Made by a program: the position numbers and the translations under genes
Notes under the pieces: generated by a model
Seen by the model: only the letters and a program-made list of their open reading frames with translations
What the model was told of the DNA's origin: nothing
Database searches by the model: none
DNA from: Aureobasidium sp. EXF-3400
Lineage: Eukaryota; Ascomycota; Dothideomycetes; Dothideales; Saccotheciaceae
Length of the DNA stretch: 64,000 nucleotides
Direction: 5' to 3'
Assembly: GCA_024195585.1 (NCBI GenBank)
Contig: SWBL01000020.1
Span: forward strand, 1-64,000
In this document: positions 33,074-44,393 of the stretch, in pieces
How positions within the stretch are numbered: the first letter of the stretch is position 1
Layout: the number at the start of each line of letters is the position of its first letter

Positions 33074-33516
33074 GAGCATAGTAGTGAGCATATATATATA
33101 TACACTGTTGGGTCTGTGCCTCTGTCTACTAACGGTATTCTTTTATCTTACTTCAGTTGCAGATTTTCTTCTTCACTTACTCACCTCACGGCTATCAGCC
33201 TGGATGTGGCTGCAAGTCGCCGAAAGGAAATAAGACGAAGCCCGCATGCTCATCAAGCATATATCCGACATCCACATCGTAGCATGCAAGACCCCGTATC
33301 ATACCGCTGCCAGAAATACAGACAAGCTCAGTCCCGCCCAGCTGCAACGCTAGATGCTCGAAATCATTGCTGGGCGTCCTAGCTCTAATGAGCATGATCC
33401 ATGGGAGGTGTACTTGCAGCGCTTTCCACCTTTCCCATCGAGTAGGTTCCTTTGAATATACGATTCTCTGCATGTGTAACTCTTCGAAGGCCCCCTTTAG
33501 ATGACACCATGCATTT

Positions 33517-33587
33517 TTACAACTACACCATGTCTGTCGTTGGCGGACGGAGATGTTAAACAACACGCGATGTTGATGTGCCCGGTC
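33517..33587 (+). repeat. Diverged direct repeat, copy 2
   Basis: This is the partner of 32884-32955, in the same orientation about 630 bp away. It ends in a CCCGGTC where copy 1 has CCTGGTC. Confidence 0.45.
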
Positions 33588-34063
33588 AGAAGCCTCCCAA
33601 ATCATCGTATATCCTTTATGCATTGTCAAATTACAGAATAGTATTAGAGATTCGAATTGTCCCTCGAGAGCCCCTATCCTTGTCGCAAGTCATGGAAGTC
33701 CGAAAAGCATCTCGACTTTAGATAGCTCCTTGTCGAGGACGAAATCTTCTTGGAGGTTGCAGTACTTGTTGACCTCGCCAGGACCTTGCCGGCGAGGCGG
33801 TGTTGCAGGGGCTCGGGGCACTGTAAACCGATAGAGTGTGCTTGTTGAAGCTTGAGAAGTACTGCATACGACGCAGGGGTTGGGAAAGCAGTCGTACCCG
33901 TAGGCTGTATAGAAGTGCCCATGGTGATAGAAGGGCCAAAGCTATCCGTCCGGAGGTGAGTGATACAGGTACAGTCAGTGAAGCTACTGTACTTGGGAGC
34001 TTTTTCTGTGAGAGTGATCCATTGTGAGATTATGATAGTCTACAGCACACAAGGAGAACGAAG

Positions 34064-35509
34064 CTAGTTCTTCAGACCATCAAGTCCGCCTTCGTATTCA
34101 CTGACGTCGTACTCGTCAGGATACTTTTCAATGAGAGTCCTCAGTTTCTCCATCTGTTCCTTCTGCTCTTCTGTCAGCTCCTCGTATACACCCTCCATCA
34201 TGTTTCTTAACGCCGGTCTCTTCTCCTTCTCAGCCTGCTTGAATGCATCCAAGATCTCCTTTTTCAGTACAGCTCGAGCCTCCTTCTCCTTCTCGTCATC
34301 CCAGATGCCTTTTCCTTCCATCCACTTGCGCAGGCGAGTGATGGGATTGTCTCTGCGCTTCCAGTCTTCCACTTCGACTTTGGCGCGGTAGGCAAAACTG
34401 TCATCGGATGTACTGTGGTGTGAGACACGGTAACTCATTGCTTCGATCAAGATTGGTTTGCCGCCGTCTTCGAGACACATCTTGCGAGCCTCTTTGGTGA
34501 CTTCTCTGACAGCTAGGATGTCGTTGCCATCGACGCGGATGGTGTCGATACCGTAGCCTACACCTCTAGATGCAATACCATCACCGCGATATTGCTCAAG
34601 CGTTGGCGTCGAAATAGCATAACCATTGTTTCTGCAGATGAAGATGACAGGACATTTTCTGGTAGCGGCAATATTTAGTGCAGCGTGGAAATCTCCTTCA
34701 CTCGCTGCGCCTTCGCCAAAGTAGCAGGCTACACAACGCTGTGTGTCTTTGGGGTTCATGGCATTCTGCATCTTGACCGCATATGCTGCACCAGAAGCTT
34801 GAGGGATCTGAGTAGCTAGAGGCGAACTGATGGTATGAATATGATACTTCATGCTTCCATAATGGACGGGCATGTTGCGACCCAAGCCTGGATCGTGTTT
34901 GTTGGCATAAAGTTGGTTCATGAAGTCTGCAGGTGTGAAGCCGCGGTACTTGAAGATGCCAGTCTCGCGGTATTGGGCAAATATGGGATCGCTGGGGTCT
35001 AAGGCAGAGGTTGAGCCGACTGCTATGCCTTCTTCGCCTGCTGAGACCATGTAGAAACTGATGCGGCCTTGTCTTTGCGCATCGAACATGATTACATCCA
35101 TGACTGTCGAGAAGATTGGTTTTGTTCTTGACGGTTGGAGTTGATCGATACTTACTGCTCACGCTCAACATGTCTTTATACATCTTGATCAAATGCTCGT
35201 CCGAGATATCAGATGGTTCCCGTGACTTGTCGACAATAACACCATCTTGATCCAGGATACGATAAGTTGGCATGGCCTTCTTGTTCGAAGGCCGTGTAAA
35301 GTCAAGAGTTGTTGTAAATTTGCTGTCTATAGCACCAGGAAATCGCAACCTGGCAACTTCTCAGTAAATACCAGACAAGGAGGATAGGCGACAATATACC
35401 GATCTGAGCCTGGCCGTTGTGACACTGAATTCCATCTTTTGGTCACACTTTTGAAGTAGCATTTTGAGTGGCGGGCAACCGCAGGAATCGTGGATCTGAG
35501 GACACGCAT
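34064..35509 (-). CDS. BCKDHA: Branched-chain 2-oxoacid dehydrogenase E1 alpha subunit
   Basis: This is the thiamine-diphosphate-dependent decarboxylase alpha subunit of the mitochondrial complex that degrades Val, Leu and Ile. Exons 35400-35509, 35156-35349 and 34064-35103 join to 447 residues. The first 40 residues are Arg/Ser-rich and suit a mitochondrial presequence. Landmarks are YRILDQDGVIVD, RQGRISFYMVSAGEEG, FKYRGFTPADFMNQLY, the ThDP motif from GEGAASEGDF to NNGYAIST, and YRVSHHSTSDDS, the loop phosphorylated in the animal enzyme. The Lys/Glu-rich C-terminal helix is intact. Divergent from COQ5 across 261 bp. Confidence 0.93.
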
Positions 35510-35770
35510 GCTGTATGCAAGTCTGCAACCAAACACATGTTTAGAGAGACAGGGGACCGAGAAGTACAATGATGGGTACCCCTCCGCAGACTCGGGTCCT
35601 CGGTAGCGCCCTCCTGCTTCTGGGGTACGCCCTACGCTAAGCAAAGGATCTATCCGCCGGATCTAATCTCCGATCAGCGTGATAGACGCTTGGCGCAAGC
35701 GGCGTGAGCGTTTGATTTGCCAAAGTTCCATGGTTGTCGAAGCTGGAGGCAAGTCCAAATCAACATCACC
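35510..35770. promoter_or_regulatory. Shared promoter of E1 alpha and COQ5
   Basis: The 261 bp between the start codons serve two nuclear genes for mitochondrial enzymes. I see no recognised motif with confidence. Confidence 0.45.
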
Positions 35771-36781
35771 ATGTCTTCGTTTGTTCCTCGCGCCGCAAAG
35801 CGGTTACGGCTTTCCACTCGCACTGTTACGCCTCTGCCTGTCCGCGCGTTCTCATCTTCGCCATATCTTGCCGAGCAGAAGCCTGGTCGCAATGATGACA
35901 AGACGACGCATTTCGGTTTCGAGAGCATTGCCGAGTCATTGAAGGAGTCGAGGGGTAAGAACACAGCTCCTGGCAATTGATACCATTGGTATACCAGAAG
36001 CGGTAGATAACTAATCAATGCGACAGTCGGCGCCGTCTTCAGCTCCGTTGCCTCCTCGTACGACACAATGAACGACTTCATGTCCCTGGGTATCCACCGC
36101 CTCTGGAAAGACCACTTCGTCCGAAGCTTGAACCCCGGCAGCCATACCCCTGGCGCACCCCAAGCTGGCTGGAAGGTTTTGGACATCGCAGGCGGCACCG
36201 GCGACATCGCTTTCCGCATCCTCGACCACGCGACAAATGTAAACCACGACCCAAACACACATGTTACAATCTCAGACATCAACCCGGACATGCTTGCCGA
36301 AGGTCGCAAGCGCGCTGCCGCCTCCCACTACAACGGTACCGGAAGACTGGACTTCGTAGAAGCCAATGCTGAAAACCTGCACATGATTCCCGACAACAGT
36401 ATGGATCTGTACACAGTCTCGTTCGGTATCAGAAACTTTACGCACAAGGACATTGCATTGAAGGAGGCATTCCGTGTTTTGAAGCCTGGTGGTGTCTTTG
36501 CCTGCCTTGAGTTCAGCAAGGTCAACAACCCTCTCTTTGATTTCGTCTACAAGCGATGGAGTTTTAGCGCCATTCCCCTGATCGGACAGGTTGTTGCTGG
36601 AGATAGAGACAGCTATCAGTATCTCGTTGAGAGTATCGAGAGATTCCCCAGCCAGACTGAGTGGAGGGACATGATCAAGGAGGCTGGTTTCGTTGTTCCC
36701 GGCGGTGAGAACGGTCAAGGCTGGGAGGACTTGACCAATGGTATTGCTGCCATCCACAAGGGTATCAAGCCTTTGAAATAA
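35771..36781 (+). CDS. COQ5: Ubiquinone C-methyltransferase Coq5 (UbiE/COQ5 family)
   Basis: Coq5 carries out the C-methylation step of ubiquinone synthesis in the mitochondrial matrix. Exons 35771-35954 and 36027-36781 join to 312 residues. The N-terminus is rich in Arg and Ser (MSSFVPRAAKRLRLSTRTV), a likely presequence ending near RAFSSS. The methyltransferase core has SSYDTMNDFMSLGIHRLWKD, SAM motif VLDIAGGTGDIAFRIL, then SDINPDML, YTVSFGIRNFT, RVLKPGGVFACLEFSKV and GDRDSYQYLVESIERFP, all signatures of the COQ5/MenG family. Length and spacing are normal. Confidence 0.95.
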
Positions 36782-38100
36782 AGCGGTCTGTTGCTCTGAA
36801 CCAGCGACCTTCTGATATGTAAAATATATATAAAAGCAGTATTGTATAACTATTCATATCTTCTATCCTCTTGTATTTGCTGAACGTATTGCCGAGCTAT
36901 AAACAGCAATTGTTTGTCTACTCGTGGAGGTAGTCCCTATTCAACACGTCATACTTAAACCTCACCCCTTGATTGAACTTTAGACACAGGCAGGGTCGCA
37001 CTCCAAACAACGTATTCGTCTATCTATCTCCCTTGCCTGTACTACTATTTAAAGCACATGTCAGGCCTCTAGCTCACAAGTCTTACGCATGATCGATCGA
37101 TCGATCTCCCTCCGCATCTTCAAGCAACCATAAGTCCAAGTCACCAAATCCCGGCAAGCCTCACTTCTTAAAAGCCACGACGCGACTGACCAAAACGTCA
37201 TGATCCTTAGTACTTACCACTACATATCTACAGACGGTCGATAAACAATTAGAGGACGTACTCCAGCACCAATGTCTCAAAAGAATATGGTAGCTTTTCA
37301 TGCTTGAAAATAAAGGTTGCATCCGTCGGAAATAATCATGTCTTTCTTTGTGACGCGTAAGCCCTTGCTGCGAAAGGTTCTGGCCGCACGTCGTACGCGG
37401 TCATATTCGGATCTCATGAAAAGAATTACTTCTGCCAGTCGGAAAGGTGCGGGAGAATGCATCACTATGGTTACAGGGATTGATCAAATCAGGTTTCGCA
37501 GGTTTAACAAATGCAGGATGATATCGATGGACACTGTTCGAAATTGTTTGGAAATGGGTCTTGCCATTTTTTAGCTCGCTCTATTTCAAAAAACTACCAA
37601 CCTGACCGCCAGCTCCAACGCTTTCCGCAAAAACAAGGGTATGAGAGACCAAGAGACGCAAAAGGATGGACAACTTTCAAGCGGCTTGAGCCGAGAAAGA
37701 AATCCAAACTAAAGCATCCCCCAGCTGTCCAGCTTCCAGATGACGAGTATTGACATGAGAGGCGTCAAATGAAAACCGGTGCAGCCGGAAGTGTGAAAAA
37801 GGGGCATGTAAAGGAAAATTGAAAAAAGGAGTGACTTCGACAATTAAGACTTTGAGGACAAAATCAACAAGCCGAAAGTGAAAGAGAGGTAGGAAACCAC
37901 AATAAAGTAATAGTATCGGGGTATCGCCCAAAAGAAAATAAAAACCTGCTACCAGACAACAGCTACTCAGAAGCTGAAACTTAGGAGTAAGACGATAGGA
38001 GAGGCTCTATACCATGAGTCATCAGCATCGTTAATCGAGAACATTAAGACAAAAGAAGCGCAGATCAATGTGATGGGCCATAAGAGGCACACCACAAGGG
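36782..38100. other. Long convergent intergenic region
   Basis: About 1.3 kb between the 3' ends of COQ5 and the copper-fist gene. It contains a (GATC)4 run at 37091-37106 and AT-rich strings after the COQ5 stop. Open frames of 80-85 codons on both strands have no known relatives and no coding character that I can see. Confidence 0.5.
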
Positions 38101-39903
38101 TTAGCTTGTCCAGCCCTGGCTGTTGAAATCATTTGTCGAAAAGTTCTGATCGTAGTTGTATGTGTTGAGGAAGTCTTGTCCGGCAGGGACCATGATGCTG
38201 TCATTCCAGTTGACAAGTTTTGAGCCATTGTCGAAGTCGAAAAATTGGTCGTTGACGCTTGAGTTGTCTGCATTGAACTTCGGAGAAGGAGCGGCGGTTG
38301 GAGCCATCGAGGGACCTGAAGAACCAGCTACCGAGTACGCAAGCGAGGCGCTGTTGTCGGAAGTGTTGCCCATAGCATAATCCATAAGGGCCGGATCCCA
38401 CTGGAAGTTAGACTGCGCAGGGGACTGAGATTGAGCGGAAGAGGCCAGGTCAAACCCAGAGAAATGGTTAAGAGACATGGCCTGCTCAGGAGACTGCTTA
38501 GGCTTCGCGAAGGTGTCAGAAGTCATTGAGGCCACATCGATATTGCTTGTGTTTGGGTTCGAGTAGGCAGGCATGCTCCAGCGGTTCGACTGTCCAGTAG
38601 CCACACCAAAGTCAAGATCGAAGTTGTTGGTGCTGTTATTGACACTGGTGCCCACGAGACTTTGCATGTTCATCTGGTAAGGATTGCTGTCGAAAGTGTT
38701 GATATCCTCCGTAGCTGAGATCTCGTCGACTTCAGACATTGTGCCGGAAGAAGTATTTGTCAAAGCAGGCTGAACATCAAAGGAAGTAGTGTCAACCTTC
38801 GACCAGTCGAAGTTGTTCCAGAAATCAGTGTTCATGCCGAGGTCAGAGCTTGGCAAGGAGAACGGTGGCATAGAGGCTTCAGTAGTGGTAGTGCCAACGG
38901 ACGAGGTGCTGGGGAAGCCGAAGTCGGCGAACATGGATGTCGGAACACTTGACGAGACATTCGACATAGGGTATTGAGATTGAATGTCGTTCGAGAGCTT
39001 GCGGTCTTGTTGCATGGTTTCAGTCTGCATAGTCATGGCAGAGACGGGCGAAGCTTGACCAGAGTTGGTGGTCGAGGGTTGGGCGGACATGTTGGGTTGG
39101 AACCAAGAGTGTGGCTGGCTCGAGGCGACTGAAGCAAGGCTGTCTACTGAACGGCGAGCATTGCTCTTTGCCGAGATGGGTTGAGTAGTATGAGAGCGAG
39201 GCAGCTTGTAAGGAGCACCTGATTCATGGGCAGCATTGTTGTTGCGATGGCATGGTTTGTGGTGGCCGTTGGCAAAGACGGTTAAATGACCTTCGGACTG
39301 GTGTGAAGTGAGACGTGGTTTGCGTTGGCTCAGCGACTTTTTAGGTACGGTTGATGTTTCCTTGACAGCATCCTTCTTTGGCGACACCTCAATGGGCTCC
39401 TTTTGGTCTTTGGCGTCTTCAGGGGACGACTCCTTGTGGGTTGAGCAAACACACTTTCCACCGTGGGGACAGCAGCAACGATGTTCGTCGGATGACGGGG
39501 ATTCCTCAGCAACGGGGTAGAGTTCAGGCGAGTGGTGTTCTCCAGAGGTTGAATGGGGTGGCATAGGTACGCCAGATTCGGCAGCGGCAGCGGCAGCAGC
39601 AGCTTTGGCTTCGGCCTCGCGCAGATGGATACATTTTTCTTTGGTGTGGGGTTTCTCTCCACAATCGCACTTGACATGGGATGAGCGCTTCTTGCGTTCG
39701 GCGCGGCAGTGCGGGCATTGGGTGATGGGGCGGCCCTTCTTGGGTACAAAGAAGAGCTCACGGTCTGGTATGGCTATGAGAAAGGCACTTTATATACTGG
39801 GGTCGGAAAGCGACCACTTACCTGTATGGGTGCAGCCGCTGACACGGTGACCCTTTAGGCACGATTGGCATGCCCATTTGGTCCCATCTTCCTTGACTAC
39901 CAT
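38101..39903 (-). CDS. Copper-fist transcription factor (Ace1/Cuf1/Mac1 type)
   Basis: Copper-fist proteins sense copper and regulate transport or detoxification genes. Exon 1 is 39822-39903 and exon 2 is 38101-39764, with a 57-nt intron inside the DNA-binding domain, giving 581 residues. The domain reads KWACQSCLKGHRVSGCTHT, then the KGRPITQCPHCR minor-groove module, then HVKCDC. An Ala run follows near residue 90. A compact cluster CCCPHGGKCVCSTH near residue 120 gives further metal ligands, close to the domain rather than in several C-terminal copies. The rest is Ser/Asn/Gln-rich, as in activation regions. Whether it is an activator under high or low copper cannot be told. Confidence 0.85.
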
Positions 39904-41788
39904 ACCTGACGGATTGAGAGCGTGGCCGGCGGGGAGACGTCGGTCGAGCGCGAGAAGATGCGGTTTGTGGTGGGGGTTCGTCGCAGGGCCGGCCTGGCGG
40001 ATTGGGCCTTGTTATTGCAGTGTTTTGGACAGAAAATGACCAAGGAAAAGATAGCGTGGAGCTGGTGTGTAAACAGAGATCACAAAATAGAGGGTATCTT
40101 TGCGAAAACGGTCTTTCGGAACGCCAGAGATGCAGGAGCGGGGCAGGCGGGGTGTTGCGGTCGAGTCCTTGCGGCGGTGGTATGACGGGTGCCGGCGTGG
40201 ATGGCAAAACGACAGCGACGGGCGGTGAGAGATCGAGAGGCGGCGGATAGAGAAAAGAGCACAGAGCGTATGGCCTTGGCACACCGACAACGTCGGGGCC
40301 TTTCGAATGGCCTTTGGGCAAATATGAGTGACCACAAAACAAACAAGTTGTCGAAAGACGATTGTAGTGAGAGAGGAGAGGACGGAGAGTCGTTGTGGCA
40401 TGAAGAGCCCGCACTTCGAACGCCAAGCCAACAAACCAATACTAAAAGTGCAAGTGCGATCTGCGCACAGGCCCGCCCGAGGCTAGCAGAACTCGACACT
40501 TTGAAACGTTCGACCTGTCCATACACAAAAGCACCAACGCGATCCGCAATCTGCCGCCTGCAACCCCTCGTCTCTCCGGACCCCAACTTCCTGTTGTGCC
40601 CGCCCAGGACGCCTGTTTTCGACGCTCGAGGTGTTCTCTACCCAGGACCCGTTAAGCGTTCGTCATGATTTCACAGCCACCCAGTAGACTTTCAAGGGGA
40701 ACAAGCCTGCCGATCATTGGTGAAGAAGGACTTGTTGACCGCTGCGCTTGCGATCCCTCGTATTGCTATCACGCACGCACGAATGCCGTCAACTGCAGAG
40801 TAGTTGATGCTGCATGACCGCACCTCCCTCATTCGTGTTTGCATGCACGTAACTGCAATCTATGCAGCGCGCTTCATATCGGCCGTCGTTGCATGAGTGT
40901 TATCGCCCGTCTGTCTGCTGACAGCGATCCATACTCTGAAGCTGAGGCTTTTAACAGCTCAAGCGCGGGCTCGGTCCTTTCCCCTTCGTGCATGACAATC
41001 TCATGTTTGTGATTACCTGACAGATGATAACACCATGTCCATGGAACGCGCAAAACCTCCTATGCAAAAAACCTAACGACGATCGAGAAGTCTCAGTCCT
41101 TACGGACCAAGTCGTTCCGGCGAACAAAGATGATTTCAATTCTCTGAGACCATAGACGACATCTCAGAATCAGAGCCTAGAATCCATCCTATGCAACGGC
41201 TAAAGACAATGGCACCTCGGTTCAGGTAGGGCGTCCGTTTAAACAGGTCATTAAATTAGGCAGGCGTGGTCTCAAACTACGGCCTCCCCGTGTACTAAAG
41301 TATGTAACGCATAGCTATAGAGATGCATAATAGTGATAGGAAACAAGATGGTATCCACTGAGAGGCAACAAGTTATCGACTCTCTGTGGACATGCTTCTG
41401 CTTCCCAAAACAATTGTGCCTTTTGATAGTCTACATTTCACTCTTAGTCATAGTCGGAGCACGGTGGAAGTTACAGACTTTAGTATACGGGGAGGGGGCA
41501 GGTCTCTAGCGGTCTGGCAAAGATGAAGGATCAAGAGGGGCTGCGCCGGTGGCCAAATATTAATCCGATCCGAAGGTATGGGCAAGATAACAGCATGAGA
41601 GATGAAGACCAAGGTGCCCGGAAAAATTAGAGTCGGCAGTCGTTTTCTATAGCCGTAGTTCTGCAACGCCATGAGTATGATGATGATTGAGCAAGTTCGG
41701 GCTCCTCGGCATGGAGTTTGTGATAGTCGTTGTATAACTCTCTCCCCTCCACATCTCGCAACAACCTCTCCGCGCGACCCTCATGTAG
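39904..41788. promoter_or_regulatory. 1.9-kb divergent region between two transcription-factor genes
   Basis: The region separates the starts of the copper-fist and RGT1-like genes, far longer than the other divergent spacers here (117-270 bp). Several open frames of 80-200 codons overlap on both strands at 39.9-40.7 kb, where the DNA is GC-rich, but none resembles a known protein. Long upstream regions with leaders and small ORFs are common for fungal regulator genes. Confidence 0.5.
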
Positions 41789-44188
41789 ATGGCGAGCGGA
41801 CATAGCCCTTACGCATCGCCGACGGTAGTCGACCCCTCTCTAGGGCCCTACTATAGCCAGTCGAACAATGGTACCACGCATCATCTACAGCATCCCGAGA
41901 TCGATGATGATCTGGCCCTTCGCGCCGAGTTGAGCAGGTCGCTGGGTCTGGGTCTGAACCACTCGACTCACGAGTCGGCAAACACGTCACATCAACACTC
42001 GCCGCAACCACATCATGAGGACCTGCAACAACACCACCATGCCCAGCAGCAGCAGCAGCAGCAACATGCGCAACCAGCCCCACTGCCCTCCACATCGCCG
42101 TCGCAACACGCCGTGAACCCCGACCTCCTGCCCGAGCACCACCCGAGTCCACCGCCAGGTCAACATGCCGCCGCCGACAACAACAGGGACAAGCGAAGCA
42201 AAGTCAGCCGTGCATGTGATGAATGCCGCCGCAAGAAAATACGTTGCGACGCCTTGAACGAGCATGAGACATGTACCAACTGCAAGCGCTCCAGCTCTAC
42301 ATGCGCTTTCAGTCGCCAACCCCTGAAGCGAGGCCCTAGCAAGGGCTACATCAAGGAACTGGCAGAGCGCTTGAATGCTCTCGAGGGTCAGATGCAGCCG
42401 CAACAACATGGACACGTCGATCAAGAACTACAGTCATTGCTCGCAGAAGCAGCCTACGTTACGCGCGATCACCATTCACCGCCCCGTCAAGCCGGCCAGA
42501 AACGAAGACTCTCACAAACCGATCCCATAGTCATCGACCCACCTGTCCTGGCTCCTCGACCTGCTCCAGTGCCGCAACACGCCCAACCTGCTGCCCAACC
42601 TCCCTCTGCTCCTGCCCCTCTCCATACCTATGGAAACCCTTACTCTCGCGACTCGCGAATGTCGCCGTACCCTGTCCAACAAAACTACCGTCAAGACATG
42701 AGGCCTACACCCCAGCCGCAACCCATCAATACACAACCTTTCTTCAAGTATGGTGGAGATACTCGCCGTCACGAAAGTGTTAGTACTCCTTTCGATACGC
42801 AAGCAGGTGCACCTATACTGGTCGAGTGGGATGAAGAGGTGGTTGACGAGTACTATCGCACTATACACCAGACCTTTCCGCTACTGCCCCACTCAAAACA
42901 TCGCCTTCGGATGCGCCTGGCCGAGTGTCCTCTGACATTACGAGAGGCGTTCTTGACTGTTCTGGAGTGCACGATGCGGACCTTCCCCTCCTTCTCGTCA
43001 ACGCTACGTCCTCAGCAAACATACGCGCCTATGATGAAACGAGCTGCTGAACTGCTTGCCGGCTACCCCTTCGAGAACCCAGCCACGCATAACAGCGGGA
43101 CTAATCTGGTCTACCTGCAAACTCTCCTGTTGATGGCTCTAGAATCCGACAATCATGGACCAGCGACTGTTAGGGGTCAAGCCGGTCCTTCGCGCGCAGA
43201 GTGGTTAGGAAGAGCTGCCGGCGTCGCAGGACAGTTGGAGATCAATCTGGTTCGCCCACGTGAACGCTTCGCGACCGAAGGTGACCCGGACTCTGAAGAA
43301 AGACTAGCAAGAAGAGTATGGTGGGTACTGTTCATTCTCGACCGCTGGCATGCTTCCAGTACCTCGGACCTACTCAAGCTTCCCGAAAACAGCGTCGTTC
43401 TGCTACCCGAGGACCAGATCTTGCTCGGTGAATCGACATATCACCTAGCACGCCTCTCCTTCATCATAGGACATCTCGCCGCCATTCTCACCACAACAAA
43501 AACACCAGAAACGAATGTCATGGCCCCTTCAAATCCTGCCTCTTCACTCCTAGGCTTGACACTAGCTGGTGAGATCGACCGTTTCCGCGAATCGGTAGAA
43601 AGTGTATGGGGCTCATTAAACCTGGTCCATCTATCCTACCACCACTGCCATCTCCTCATCAAACGCCTTAACCCCACAACAGAGCCTACCGAATTAATCG
43701 GCCATGCAGTCAAAGTAGCCACAGTGCTAAATCAACGTCAAACACCCATCACACCCCTAAACCACCACTTTGCCGCCTTAGCAGCAATGACCCTGTGCGA
43801 GCTCGTAGACATAGAAAAGACGCGCGCAGAAGCTATAAGAGGACTCGAGCACATCTCCGAAGCTCTAGGGTTCGGTCGCGGTCTTGCTGGTCATGAAAAG
43901 TCTACTGGTTGGGATAGCGCAATTCGAGACCTGATTGTGCAGAAGAGGAATAAGTTGCAGTTGATTCTTGGTGGGATTGAACAGTTACCGCCAGGTTTGC
44001 AGCATTTGGCGCATGCTTCTGCTGGTGAGGGTGGCAATGGAACATTGACGCCTAGTTCGGCACAAGGAAATGTCGCTGCTACTAGTGTGGCGGGAGAGAA
44101 TGGAAGGCCTGGCAAGTTTGATCCTACCATGTTGACAAGGTATGGTTATCTCACTGCTTTGGGACAGGGTATGTTTGTCTCAAAGTGA
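41789..44188 (+). CDS. RGT1: Zn2Cys6 transcription factor, RGT1-like
   Basis: Rgt1 represses or activates glucose-transporter genes according to sugar supply. The single exon encodes 799 residues. A Gln/His-rich stretch (about 68-95) precedes the zinc cluster with C143, C146, C153, C162, C165 and C172. The following QPLKRGPSKGYIKELAERL is the linker and dimerisation start typical of the Rgt1 group. A second half with the fungal-specific regulatory domain starts near residue 350 (YYRTIHQTFPLLPHSKHRL) and contains RRVWWVLFILDRWHAS. Orthology to Rgt1 rests mainly on the zinc-cluster linker; other sugar regulators share some of it. Confidence 0.8.
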   Translation: MASGHSPYASPTVVDPSLGPYYSQSNNGTTHHLQHPEIDDDLALRAELSRSLGLGLNHSTHESANTSHQHSPQPHHEDLQQHHHAQQQQQQQHAQPAPLPSTSPSQHAVNPDLLPEHHPSPPPGQHAAADNNRDKRSKVSRACDECRRKKIRCDALNEHETCTNCKRSSSTCAFSRQPLKRGPSKGYIKELAERLNALEGQMQPQQHGHVDQELQSLLAEAAYVTRDHHSPPRQAGQKRRLSQTDPIVIDPPVLAPRPAPVPQHAQPAAQPPSAPAPLHTYGNPYSRDSRMSPYPVQQNYRQDMRPTPQPQPINTQPFFKYGGDTRRHESVSTPFDTQAGAPILVEWDEEVVDEYYRTIHQTFPLLPHSKHRLRMRLAECPLTLREAFLTVLECTMRTFPSFSSTLRPQQTYAPMMKRAAELLAGYPFENPATHNSGTNLVYLQTLLLMALESDNHGPATVRGQAGPSRAEWLGRAAGVAGQLEINLVRPRERFATEGDPDSEERLARRVWWVLFILDRWHASSTSDLLKLPENSVVLLPEDQILLGESTYHLARLSFIIGHLAAILTTTKTPETNVMAPSNPASSLLGLTLAGEIDRFRESVESVWGSLNLVHLSYHHCHLLIKRLNPTTEPTELIGHAVKVATVLNQRQTPITPLNHHFAALAAMTLCELVDIEKTRAEAIRGLEHISEALGFGRGLAGHEKSTGWDSAIRDLIVQKRNKLQLILGGIEQLPPGLQHLAHASAGEGGNGTLTPSSAQGNVAATSVAGENGRPGKFDPTMLTRYGYLTALGQGMFVSK

Positions 44189-44393
44189 GGTAGCATGCTG
44201 ATAACTACATAATATTCTTGGTATAAAAACTATTCGCGAACAGCCATTCTTCTTTTCTTCTCCTCCAGCAATAATCATTGTCTTCGTGCATCTCAATGAT
44301 CGAGGATACATCTGTATGTATGCATGCGTCATAAAACATGTAGTGCTTCTTCAAGCGATCTCAAGCAATCAACCATGGTGTGTTCGGTCAACA

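Larger units (their letters stand above)
32083..34063. other. Gene-poor region with diverged repeats
   Basis: About 2 kb without a supported gene. It contains a pair of diverged 71-72-bp direct repeats (32884-32955 and 33517-33587), an imperfect 30-bp-period tandem repeat (33026-33073) followed by an AT dinucleotide run, and a 40-codon acidic minus-strand ORF at about 32100-32220 with no known relative. It looks like old repeat-derived DNA. Confidence 0.5.

Noticed and set aside
37091..37106. (GATC)4 run
   Set aside because: A simple short microsatellite of a palindromic tetramer; too short to call a functional element.
39922..40668. Several overlapping open frames of 80-200 codons on both strands
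   Set aside because: The DNA is GC-rich, the frames overlap each other, their compositions are odd (many Arg, Pro, Cys) and none resembles a known protein.
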